Both the position numbers and the translations under genes were made by a program. From Amycolatopsis anabasis (GTDB lineage Bacteria > Actinomycetota > Actinomycetes > Mycobacteriales > Pseudonocardiaceae), in assembly GCF_009765355.1 (NCBI RefSeq), contig NZ_VTHK01000015.1:167041-208797 (forward strand): 41,757 nucleotides of DNA. The letters are read 5' to 3'. The notes below the pieces were generated by a model. The model was not told the origin of the DNA. It made no database searches and saw nothing but the letters and a program-made list of their open reading frames with translations. Shown piece after piece: positions 34,608 to 41,166 of this stretch. Every line of letters starts with the position of its first letter. The stretch's first letter is position 1.

Positions 34608-34998
34608 TTAGATCAGGCGGTCGGCTCCGGCCTGGGCAGCGAGTACCACTTGGTCACGGCCCCAGTTTGCGGACATCATCTCGGCGACGACGGTCGCGTC
34701 GGGTACCGCGGTTTGATTTGCCGATTTCTTTGACCAGTAGGTCGCCGAACTCGATGAAGTCGGCTGTGGCGGCGGCGCGGGCGACGGTGATCGCGTCGTC
34801 GATGACGTGCATTCCAGGGCGATCTGGACCGTGCGATGTCCGCGAGCCCGGCGGAACCGCCCACAGCAGGGCTAGGTGACCGGTGCTGATCTCCCGGAGC
34901 ACGGTGACCAGCGGCTGGTGAACCGGACTCATCGCGTCATGGTCGAGGGGAGTGCGAGCCAGGTGCTCAACGAATTGTTCGCGGCCCCAGAACTGCAA
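34608..34998 (-). pseudogene. Frameshifted hypothetical gene
   Basis: From a TTG at 34998 the frame reads QFWGREQFVEHLARTPLDHD. A second frame carries SAGLADIARSRSP, and the first resumes as MHVIDDAITVARAAATADFI with EFGDLLVKEIGKSN. A one-base shift then gives QTAVPDATVVAEMMSANWGR and DQVVLAAQAGADRLI, ending at TAA 34608-34610. Three shifts within 130 codons indicate decay. I do not recognise the family; the N- and C-termini both contain a W-G-R-[DE]-Q motif, a small internal repeat. Confidence 0.55.
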
Positions 34999-35243
34999 CA
35001 GGGCCCGAAATTGATCGTCTTCTACTCTTCACGGTGTCCCCGTTTCCGGGTTGTTCGGCAACTCGCCAGGGCTGGTGGGGTCCGAAAGGTAGACACGTAC
35101 GGGTGCCTTTTCGTATTTGATATTCGTTTGGTGCTCCACTTCATGGTATGAGCCGGTTCGGTTTTCACCGACTTTGTTCCCGTGGTTCAGCAGTTTCGCC
35201 GGGCCTGCCGGGAGCTCGCCTTTATAGTGACAGGAGTTCCCTC

Positions 35244-35636
35244 ATGAACATTCGCCGTATCGCGGCCTCATCTCTCGCCGTCAGCGCCCTCGCGGTGTTG
35301 ACCATGGCGCCGATCAGCGCCGCCGCGTCCACCACGAGCTTCGCAGCGAACGCCCCTCCCGCGAGCTGCGCGACCGCTATCGCCGCTGCCGTGGACACCG
35401 CGAACGCGGCCACCGTCGCCGCGGCCAACGTCGCCGACGCCGCTGCCGCCGCTGCCGCGGCCAAGGCGTTCGCCGAGGGTGTCCTCACCGGGACGCCCGC
35501 CGCGATCAATGACGCCGCCGCCAACTTGGGTGCTTTCACCACCGCTGCCGCCACCGCCGCGGCGGCGAGCGCGGCCGCCCACGCCACTGCCGCCGCCGCG
35601 ACCATCGGCGTCCTCGTCGCCTGCGCCAAGGCGTAG
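35244..35636 (+). CDS. Secreted alanine-rich helical protein
   Basis: The product is 130 residues from ATG 35244 (AGGAG seven bases before). A signal peptide (MNIRRIAASSLAVSALAVLT, cleavage near ISAAA) is followed by a mature chain of about 100 residues that is about half alanine. It has blocks such as VADAAAAAAAAKAFAEG and TAAATAAAASAAAHA. Two cysteines only, C42 and C127, flank the Ala-rich part and could close it by a disulfide. The chain should form long helices, perhaps a helical hairpin with a turn at TGTPAAIND. No known domain is seen. Alanine-rich helices recall type I antifreeze or surface-coat peptides in composition only; function unknown. A terminator-like hairpin follows the stop. 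Confidence 0.75.
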   Translation: MNIRRIAASSLAVSALAVLTMAPISAAASTTSFAANAPPASCATAIAAAVDTANAATVAAANVADAAAAAAAAKAFAEGVLTGTPAAINDAAANLGAFTTAAATAAAASAAAHATAAAATIGVLVACAKA

Positions 35637-35647
35637 TTTCTCCAGCA

Positions 35648-35693
35648 CCCGGAACACCAAGCCAGGAGCGGTGGTTCCTGGCCGTGTTCCGGG
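35648..35693 (+). terminator. Nested hairpin terminator after Ala-rich gene
   Basis: CCCGGAACAC (35648-35657) pairs with GTGTTCCGGG (35684-35693), and inside it GCCAGGA (35661-35667) pairs with TCCTGGC (35676-35682). Both arms are perfect. It begins 12 bases after the stop. Confidence 0.75.
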
Positions 35694-35810
35694 TCTCGCC
35701 GGCGCATCGTTGCCGGTTGTCATCCCGGAAAGCCACAAAAATTGGCACTGGGCCGTCCGCGGATGCGGGCGGCCCAGCCTGATGAGCGATGGTGGGGTGG
35801 AGCGAGGTGT

Positions 35811-36572
35811 CTATCCGATGCATCCGGGAACGGGGGAAGGGCTGCCGGTGCAGTTGGTCGCGATGTTGGCGGTGACGGTGGAGGTGTTGAGTGTGGCCGA
35901 GCCCGCGACGTAGTAGATCCCGCCGGGATTCACGGTTGCCGTGTTGGTGTTGACCACACTGCTGGTGAGGGTGAGTGTCCCGTTGACGCTGGCGATACCG
36001 GCGGCCTGGTTGGCGGTGTTGGCCTTGACCGTGCTGCTGGTGAAGGTGGTCGCGGCCGGCGTTCCGGTGCTGTAGATGCCGCCGCCGAGGCCGTCGGCGG
36101 TGTTGCCGGACAGTTCGCTGCCGGTGAGGGTTACCGCGCCGTAGTTGAGGATGCCGCCGCCGTTGTTGTGGCCGGTGGTGGCCGCGTGTCCACCGCTGAA
36201 GGTGACCGCTTTGAGCGTGATGCCGCCGGTGGGGTCGACCTGGGCGATGCGGAACGCGGACGCCGTCGGGGCGCGGGTGATGGTGTTGGCGTTGCCCTCG
36301 AGGGTGATGGGTGTGGTGATGATCGGCAGGCCGGCCGGGCCGTGCACGCCGTCGTCGCCATGGCTGGCGGTGAGGGTGTAGGTGCAGCCCGGGGTCAGGG
36401 TCACTGTCCCGCCGCCGGTGGCGTTGGCCGCGGTGATCGCGGTGACCAGCGCCGTTTCGCTGCAGGCAACGGCTGTGGCCTGCGCCTGCGCGGCCATGGG
36501 GAGGAGGACGCCGGTGCCGGCGGCCAGGATGGTCGCGCCGGCAAGGGTGAGCATGGTGCGATTGTGTCGCAT
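35811..36572 (-). CDS. Secreted right-handed beta-helix protein
   Basis: The product is 253 residues with a signal peptide (MRHNRTMLTLAGATILAAGT, core to AAQAQA). The mature part begins SETALVTAITAANATGGG, the cap seen in Pmp-like and pectate-lyase-fold beta-helices. Repeated rungs of the type GGGILNYGAVTLTGSELSGN, GGGIYSTGT and GGIYYVAGSATLNTSTVTAN follow. The G-G-x-I-x-x-x-G and N-T-A spacing marks right-handed parallel beta-helix coils of about 22-26 residues. Four cysteines are near the ends. No catalytic residues of a lyase are evident, so it is probably an adhesin-like or structural surface protein. The start is ATG 36572. A 12-bp perfect palindrome lies about 160 bases upstream. Confidence 0.82.
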   Translation of the reverse strand: MRHNRTMLTLAGATILAAGTGVLLPMAAQAQATAVACSETALVTAITAANATGGGTVTLTPGCTYTLTASHGDDGVHGPAGLPIITTPITLEGNANTITRAPTASAFRIAQVDPTGGITLKAVTFSGGHAATTGHNNGGGILNYGAVTLTGSELSGNTADGLGGGIYSTGTPAATTFTSSTVKANTANQAAGIASVNGTLTLTSSVVNTNTATVNPGGIYYVAGSATLNTSTVTANIATNCTGSPSPVPGCIG

Positions 36573-36729
36573 GAGGACTTTCCTGGAACTGAGACCGATG
36601 GTGGAGGAGCAAGAAGCTCAAACGTTCCGCAGGAGCGGTCACCGGCGGTCAATGTACAACCACCCTGGACGCTACACCGGTCAACTGAAAATAGATAGTC
36701 CAATCTGGATTTTGTTCTCGCGATAATAG

Positions 36730-36759
36730 CACACATTCCGCACAAATGCGGAATGTGTG
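36730..36759. promoter_or_regulatory. Perfect 12-bp inverted repeat
   Basis: CACACATTCCGC, six bases, GCGGAATGTGTG. It lies 58 bases beyond the stop of the broken choice-of-anchor gene and 157 bases before the beta-helix gene start (both minus strand). It could terminate the first, or serve as an operator or leader of the second. There is no U-tract. The surrounding DNA is unusually A/T-rich for the window. Confidence 0.6.
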
Positions 36760-36817
36760 ACTGGATCAACCGACCGCAGGTTTTCGTGATCACGGGCCGC
36801 CGCCTTGGCCGGATTCG

Positions 36818-37217
36818 TTATGGGCAATTGTGGATGTCGCTTTCGGACGAGGCCACGATGACGTTCACCGTGGCCAGGCCGAGGGGCCGTTGTCGGGGCT
36901 GGTGAACGGAATTTGTTCGTTGAGGATCAGTGAGACCGCGCCGAGGTTGACCGTGGCGTTCGGGGCGGGTTGGGTGGTGTGGCCGATCACCACGGTGTTG
37001 CCGACCTGCAGGACGTCGACGGTGGTGCTGCCGGTGGTCCCGCGCAGGTCGTGGTCGACGAGGAGTGGGCGACGCGCATCGTGATCGTCGGGATGGCAGC
37101 GCAGTTCACCGTCGTGTCGGCGACCGAGGCGGTGGCCGCGGAGGTGGCGGGGAACGCCGTCGTCGTCACGTTGGCGCAGAGCACGTGAGCGCTCACCAGT
37201 CCGCTCAGCGTCGCCAC
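36818..37217 (-). pseudogene. Choice-of-anchor-P-like surface protein, frameshifted
   Basis: Minus-strand pieces are VATLSGLVSAHVLCANVTTT with SVADTTVNC, from a GTG at 37217. After a shift comes GSTTVDVLQVGNTVVIGHTT, then NATVNLGAVSLILNEQIPF. After a second shift comes LATVNVIVASSESDIHNCP, ending at TAA 36818-36820. The order (SAHVL, a STTV block, a V-x-L-N-E-Q strand and a final A-x-S-D-I) follows actinobacterial choice-of-anchor P proteins. The N-terminal signal peptide is missing. Two frameshifts make it a relic. The family call rests on pattern memory only. Confidence 0.5.
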
Positions 37218-37365
37218 GCACGGAGTTGACGTGGTCGATGAGGAGGCGCGGTCGAGACGAAGCCGGTGTCCAGGGTTTCCGGTCGCCGTGAGCCCGTGGG
37301 CGACCGGAAATTCTTGCTCCGCGGGGGCGCTTGAAAGATCCTGTTATAGGCCGATTCGGGAAGTG
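37218..37365. other. Intergenic, nothing recognised
   Basis: This stretch lies between the start of the broken gene (minus) and the promoter of the small secreted gene (plus). A frame open on the plus strand from 37231 has no ribosome site and no resemblance to a protein family. Confidence 0.4.
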
Positions 37366-37394
37366 TTGTCACTCATGCGGCCGAGTGGTAAATT
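37366..37394 (+). promoter_or_regulatory. Housekeeping-type promoter for the 88-aa secreted protein
   Basis: TTGTCA (37366-37371), a 17-base spacer, TAAATT (37389-37394). Both boxes are close to the primary sigma consensus with ideal spacing. It would leave a leader of about 170 bases before ATG 37570. Confidence 0.5.
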
Positions 37395-37569
37395 TTGCGG
37401 AATCACACGATCGGGGCTTTCGAGGCCATGGCGGGTGCGTTTCGCTGGTTCAGGTCTACGGTGGGCTCCGCAGCTCAAGACCTCGGCCGCACACGTATTT
37501 TTCGCGAAGATGCGCCAGGAAGGTCATTTTCTCACCTTGGGTGCGTCTTCAGATGAAGGAGTATCTGTG

Positions 37570-37836
37570 ATGGTGAAACTCGCGCAACGTTTCTTGCTGG
37601 TGACCGCGGTTGCCGGTGTCATGATCCTGGCCGGTCAGTCACTGGCCGGCGCGGCGATTCTGCCAGAAGCCGCATCCTCGCCCGCCATGGCGGGCAATGC
37701 CGCCAGCCCCGGCACCGGCATCCCCATTCTCGGTGGCCTCGTCGACTCGGTTGTCGGGATTGTCACCGGCACCGCCTACGGCATCGGCGATGCCGTCAAG
37801 GCCGTTCTGGCCTCGCTGACCGGAGGCGCTCTCTGA
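37570..37836 (+). CDS. Small secreted hydrophobic peptide (88 aa)
   Basis: ATG 37570 follows AAGGAGTATCTGTG; GTG 37567 is an alternative. The signal peptide is MVKLAQRFLLVTAVAGVMIL ... SLAGA. The mature part (about 55 residues) has a Pro/Ser/Gly linker and then ILGGLVDSVVGIVTGTAYGI before GDAVKAVLASLTGGAL. This is an amphipathic Gly-Val-rich stretch with few charges (two Asp, one Lys). No cysteines are present, so it is not a chaplin. It might be a surface-active or membrane-active peptide; no family is recognised. It lies among other secreted low-complexity genes. Confidence 0.7.
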   Translation: MVKLAQRFLLVTAVAGVMILAGQSLAGAAILPEAASSPAMAGNAASPGTGIPILGGLVDSVVGIVTGTAYGIGDAVKAVLASLTGGAL

Positions 37837-38081
37837 CATCCACAGGCGGGATCCCTGACTACGCCTGCCCGGAGTAGCGACACGGACGTCACCGAGGGGG
37901 TTCCTCTTCAGGTGTCGCCGCGCAGATGGCCCGCGCTTCGCGGAAGTCGCGTCGTGGGCAAGTCCTGAGCCACACAGGAGACCCTTTTTTCCTTCAACGG
38001 TCTATCAGGTGCGGCGGAACTGCTGTTCATGTCGTCGCACCGAATTGTCCTGCAAAAGAATCCGCATAGTCCGATCGTTTC

Positions 38082-38110
38082 CGCTGCCGCGCATTCGTGT
38101 CGCGGCAGCG
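38082..38110 (+). promoter_or_regulatory. Leader hairpin of glycine-rich gene 2
   Basis: CGCTGCCGCG, nine-base loop, CGCGGCAGCG, a perfect 10-bp stem ending 21 bases before ATG 38132. It is too close to the start to be a terminator of an upstream gene with its own leader. It may stabilise the mRNA or control access to the ribosome site AGGGG. TTGTCC-N16-TAGTCC at 38046-38073 is a possible promoter. Confidence 0.6.
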
Positions 38111-38131
38111 ACCCAACCATAGGGGTTGATC

Positions 38132-39475
38132 ATGAGATCGACAGCACGTGTCAGTACGGCCGGTCGTATCCATCGGGGTCTGATCGGTGTGGCTACCGTG
38201 GCCGGGTTCGCGGTGGCGGCCCCCGCGGTGGCCCACGCTGATCCGGCCGGGTGCACCCGCACTCCCAACGGATCCGGCGACGACATTGTGTGCACCGCCG
38301 GTATCCCCGGCGGTCTCACCCTGACCGGCACCGCCGGTAACGACAACATCACCATCACCGGTGGCCCGGTGAACGGCAGCGTCCTTGCCCTCGCCGGAAT
38401 CGACACGATCACCGTCACCGGCACCGCGGGCACCATGGGCATCGCAGGCGGTGCCGGTGACCCCGGCACCAGCACCCATCCGGCCGGGTTCGCCGGCGGC
38501 GCCGGTGCGGCCGGTGGTGTGGGTGGTATCGGGGTCGGTAGTGCCGGGATCCTCGACGGCGGTGACGGCACGGACACCATCACCGTCACCGGCGGGCTCG
38601 GCGGCGTCGGAGGTGCCGGTGGCGCCGGTGGCGCCGGGGTCCTCGGGGGTGCCGGTGGCGCTGGTGGTGTCGGCGGTGCTGGTGGAGCCGGGGGCATCGG
38701 CAGCTTCGGTGCTCTGCGCGGCGGGCTCGGGAACGACAGCATCACCGTCACCGGTGGTGCCGGGGGCCTCAGCGGCCTCGGCGCGGCCGGCGGGGTGAGC
38801 GGCCCCAGCGCCGGAACCGGTGGTGTCGGTGGCGTCGGCGGCGCGGGAGGTGTCGGCGGTATCGGGGTCGGTAGCTCCGGAACCATCACCGGCGACGACG
38901 GCCTCGACACCCTCACCGTCGCCGGTGGCGCCGGCGGGATCGGTGGTCTGGGCGGCGCCGGTGGCTGCGGTCACGGCGGCGGCGCCGGCGGCTTCGGCGG
39001 CGTCGGCGGAGCCGGGGGCGTCGGTAGCTCCGGGAACCTCAACGGTGGTGGAAGCAACGACACGCTCAAGGTCACCGGCGGGCTCGGCGGAAACGCCGGG
39101 GCTGCAGGCAAGGGCGGCAACGGCTCCACCACCGGCGAAGTCGGAGGTGCCGGCGGTGGCGGCGGCGCCGGTGGCGCTGGCGGTGTCGGTAACTCCGGAA
39201 CAGTCGGCGGCGGCCTCGGAGACGACAACCTCACCGTGACCGGCGGCCAGGGCGGTACCGGCGGCACCGGCGGGAACGGCGGCACCGGTTGCTCCCCCGG
39301 CGCGGGCGGTTCCGGCGGCTCCGGCGGCACCCTCGGCGCCGGTGGCGTCGGCAACTCCGGGACCGTCGACGGCGGTGACGGCACAGACACCCTCGTCCTC
39401 ACCGACGGTGCCATCGGCCTGGGCGGCGCCAATGGCATCAACGGCACCACCAACACCGGGGTTTGCACCTGCTGA
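38132..39475 (+). CDS. Secreted glycine-rich repeat protein, paralogue 2
   Basis: The product is 447 residues from ATG 38132 (AGGGG upstream). It shares the whole plan of 29498-30823: signal peptide MRSTARVSTAGRIHRGL to AVAHA, and N-terminal Cys loop PAGCTRTPNGSGDDIVCTAG. Alternating RTX-like strands (GGDGTDTITVTGG, GLGNDSITVTGG, GSNDTLKVTGG) and GGxGG blocks follow, with single cysteines in GGCGHGGG and GTGCSPGAG and a last GVCTC. Unlike a recent copy, linkers and repeat lengths differ, so the paralogues are old but keep all six cysteines. No transmembrane or anchoring signal is seen beyond the signal peptide. Probably exported and structural (inference). A strong terminator follows at 39538-39580. 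Confidence 0.8.
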   Translation: MRSTARVSTAGRIHRGLIGVATVAGFAVAAPAVAHADPAGCTRTPNGSGDDIVCTAGIPGGLTLTGTAGNDNITITGGPVNGSVLALAGIDTITVTGTAGTMGIAGGAGDPGTSTHPAGFAGGAGAAGGVGGIGVGSAGILDGGDGTDTITVTGGLGGVGGAGGAGGAGVLGGAGGAGGVGGAGGAGGIGSFGALRGGLGNDSITVTGGAGGLSGLGAAGGVSGPSAGTGGVGGVGGAGGVGGIGVGSSGTITGDDGLDTLTVAGGAGGIGGLGGAGGCGHGGGAGGFGGVGGAGGVGSSGNLNGGGSNDTLKVTGGLGGNAGAAGKGGNGSTTGEVGGAGGGGGAGGAGGVGNSGTVGGGLGDDNLTVTGGQGGTGGTGGNGGTGCSPGAGGSGGSGGTLGAGGVGNSGTVDGGDGTDTLVLTDGAIGLGGANGINGTTNTGVCTC

Positions 39476-39501
39476 CCGGTAGCCGCGCGCTTTCCAGCCA
39501 G

Positions 39502-39798
39502 TCACCGGAAAGCACAGAGCCACCGCGTACGTCGTGGGCCGCCTGTCGAGAATCGATCGTCATCCTCGACAGGCGGCTTTGCGAGCGTGGCCCGCGCCGG
39601 GATGTCCTTCCGGTCGGGTTTACGCGCTCGCCAGGCGTATACAACAAACGCGCGATCGAGCAGATCGAGCGAGTTCGCATCGATTTCCCCGACGACCGTT
39701 ACCTGCGTGCAGCCAGCACCGTTGCGGGTCACCGTCACAGCGAATCGGTGCGCTTCCACGTGATAATCCTCGAGCCGGGCCTGGGCTTGAGTACTCAT
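39502..39798 (-). pseudogene. Truncated STAS-domain gene
   Basis: ATG 39798 opens a frame reading HRFAVTVTRNGAGCTQVTVV with GEIDANSLDLLDRAFVV. This matches the first third of the STAS domain at 24294-24761 (FAVTVIHASAGYTHVVIEGD). After about residue 48 the frame runs on without STAS character, through a terminator hairpin, to 39502. The phosphoserine region is missing, so the product cannot act as an antagonist. The ribosome site and upstream 130 bp are conserved with the intact gene, which shows that the duplication included the control region. Confidence 0.7.
39538..39580 (+). terminator. Terminator after glycine-rich gene 2
   Basis: GCCGCCTGTCGAG (39538-39550) and CTCGACAGGCGGC (39565-39577) form a perfect 13-bp stem with a 14-base loop, followed by TTT. 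It lies 62 bases after the stop and is the strongest terminator in the window. Confidence 0.85.
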
Positions 39799-39930
39799 GA
39801 TCGCTCCTGCTCCCGGCCGCTTCCGGCCCCGGCAGTGTGCGCCGCGTTCGCGTGATCAGCCAGGACCCGCAGCCATCCGTGTGCGAAGGCAAGGTCCAGG
39901 CCCCGTGTCGGCCTCACGCTACGCGTGTTC
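39799..39930 (-). repeat. Duplicated upstream segment of the STAS gene (copy 2)
   Basis: On the minus strand, GCGTAGCGTGAGG, GGGGCCTGGACC, CACTGCCGGGGCC and GGAGCAGGAG occur in the order and spacing seen at 24762-24895. Between the blocks the sequence has drifted, so the boxes that stayed are candidates for regulatory sites. Confidence 0.6.
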
Positions 39931-40099
39931 GGGTCCGCGAGCGACACCCACGCGGAGCGGCATCGACGCGCCATTCACTGACACAGCAGGCGCCGGGCGC
40001 CGTGCTCGCGGGCAGGAGTGTCCGATGAATGGTGGACTCGGTTGGCATTCGAGCTAGTGGTCCGTCGGTGAATTAGCGGGTAGGTGGAGCTATGGGAAT
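39931..40099. other. Intergenic, no gene seen
   Basis: These bases lie between the STAS upstream segment and the left IS630 end. GGCGCCGGGCGCC near 39990 is a short palindrome. Nothing else is recognised. Confidence 0.4.
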
Positions 40100-40256
40100 C
40101 GTCTCTGACCTGACCACTGCGATCGCGACCCGGGCCGAACGCTGAAACGATGATCCACAGCCCTTTATCCGGGAGGCCACCACCGAAGAGATCATCGCCA
40201 AGATTCAACGCGGGCGGGCCGCCCTCCACCAGATCAAAACACAGACAGGCCCCTAG
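40100..40256 (+). mobile_element. IS630-type transposase 3' end (left arm)
   Basis: The frame gives SDLTTAIATRAER, a TGA, then NDDPQPFIREATTEEIIAKI and QRGRAALHQIKTQTGP before TAG 40254-40256. This is the C-terminus of IS630-type transposases, in which a Trp codon normally stands where the TGA is. The segment is repeated in inverted orientation at 41166-41322. The element end is within CTAG, compatible with the TA target of this family. Only about 52 codons remain. Confidence 0.8.
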
Positions 40257-41104
40257 CTGTTGGCGCCGCCAGTTGTGATCGCCGTAGGATACATGGACTG
40301 GGCCGTGCGCATTGCCATGTCGAATCCGAGGTGCAGCAGAGCAGCCCACGGCTCTGCGCGCTTCACGCGAATCGCAGACTTCAAGATCGCATAGCAAATC
40401 AGACCAGTAATCGGTACGAACGCGATCTTGAGCCATAGTGGTACGTTGGAGGCCACCAGGATGTTGCCAGCAAGCAGCCCCACGGGGCTCAGCGTTGACA
40501 GAAGGATATTGACCTCGATTTCCATGTGTTCGATACCGAGCAGTGGTGCGTACTGCCGAAGCCAATTTTTGTTGTACGTGAACACGGTCGTCGAATGCGT
40601 AACGTCGCCTTTCCTCACTCCACTTCCCTGGACTGGCGGAACTGCGACATCCGGCTGGCTTTCTCTCTCGTTCAGCTCGCGATCCAAATGGCGTAGGACC
40701 GGGTGCAAAGTCACGAGGTCGTCGGTAAACCGGTCGCCGAAAAACCTGCGAACAAGGACCCAGTCAGACGGTGACACCGTGCGCCTCCGCGTTGGAAAGC
40801 GATCAAGAAGCTTGTCAGTCATCAATAGGGTCATGAAGCCAAGTTCGCGAGTAAGGTAGCCAATCACGTAGGCACCGGACACCCCCAGAATGACGAGTAA
40901 GACCAGGCCAGCGCCCGTGATGCTGCCGAGGCTTTTCCACAGGGAACCAATGTCGACCTGAGCGACCTTGGCTGCTAGGACAGTCAACTCCGTCAAAACA
41001 ACCACGCCGGGCAACAAGACGCTTGCGATCTCTTTGGTGACGTAAAAGCCGAGCCCGCTGGACATCGGTCTCATCGTCGTTGCAAGCCCGCTCGCGAGTT
41101 CCAT
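40253..41104 (-). CDS. Unknown four-helix membrane protein between inverted IS630 ends
   Basis: The product has 283 residues. Predicted membrane helices lie at about 22-47 (VTKEIASVLLPGVVVLTELT) and about 60-85 (AGLVLLVILGVSGAYVIGYL). Two more lie at about 196-218 (LLSTLSPVGLLAGNILVA) and about 222-243 (WLKIAFVPITGLICYAILKS). A cytoplasmic loop of about 110 residues between helices 2 and 3 is charged (RFPTRRRTVSPSDWVLVRRF, HPVLRHLDRELNERES). No known domain is recognised. The gene is visibly less G/C-rich than its neighbours, which suggests transfer. Its stop shares CTAG with the left IS end. The 61 bases between its start and the right IS end are all the room for a promoter. ATG 41104 lacks a good ribosome site, so the start may be internal (ATG 41074 or 41065). 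Confidence 0.7.
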   Translation of the reverse strand: MELASGLATTMRPMSSGLGFYVTKEIASVLLPGVVVLTELTVLAAKVAQVDIGSLWKSLGSITGAGLVLLVILGVSGAYVIGYLTRELGFMTLLMTDKLLDRFPTRRRTVSPSDWVLVRRFFGDRFTDDLVTLHPVLRHLDRELNERESQPDVAVPPVQGSGVRKGDVTHSTTVFTYNKNWLRQYAPLLGIEHMEIEVNILLSTLSPVGLLAGNILVASNVPLWLKIAFVPITGLICYAILKSAIRVKRAEPWAALLHLGFDMAMRTAQSMYPTAITTGGANS

Positions 41105-41166
41105 ACCGTCACCAAGTACTTCCCGATCCGTCGTGTCGTCCGCTCATACAGAGTACCTGTGCTGGC

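Noticed and set aside
38027..39523. Minus-strand frame of 498 codons opposite glycine-rich gene 2
   Set aside because: It mirrors the period-3 GGC/GCC repeats (Ala/Thr/Gly/Pro only), has no signal peptide, and the plus frame has signal peptide, ribosome site and terminator.
39975..40565. Minus-strand frame of 196 codons spanning the left IS630 arm
   Set aside because: It reads antisense through the transposase remnant and into the membrane gene in the wrong phase; the similar peptide at 41133-41483 is the inverted copy of the same antisense.
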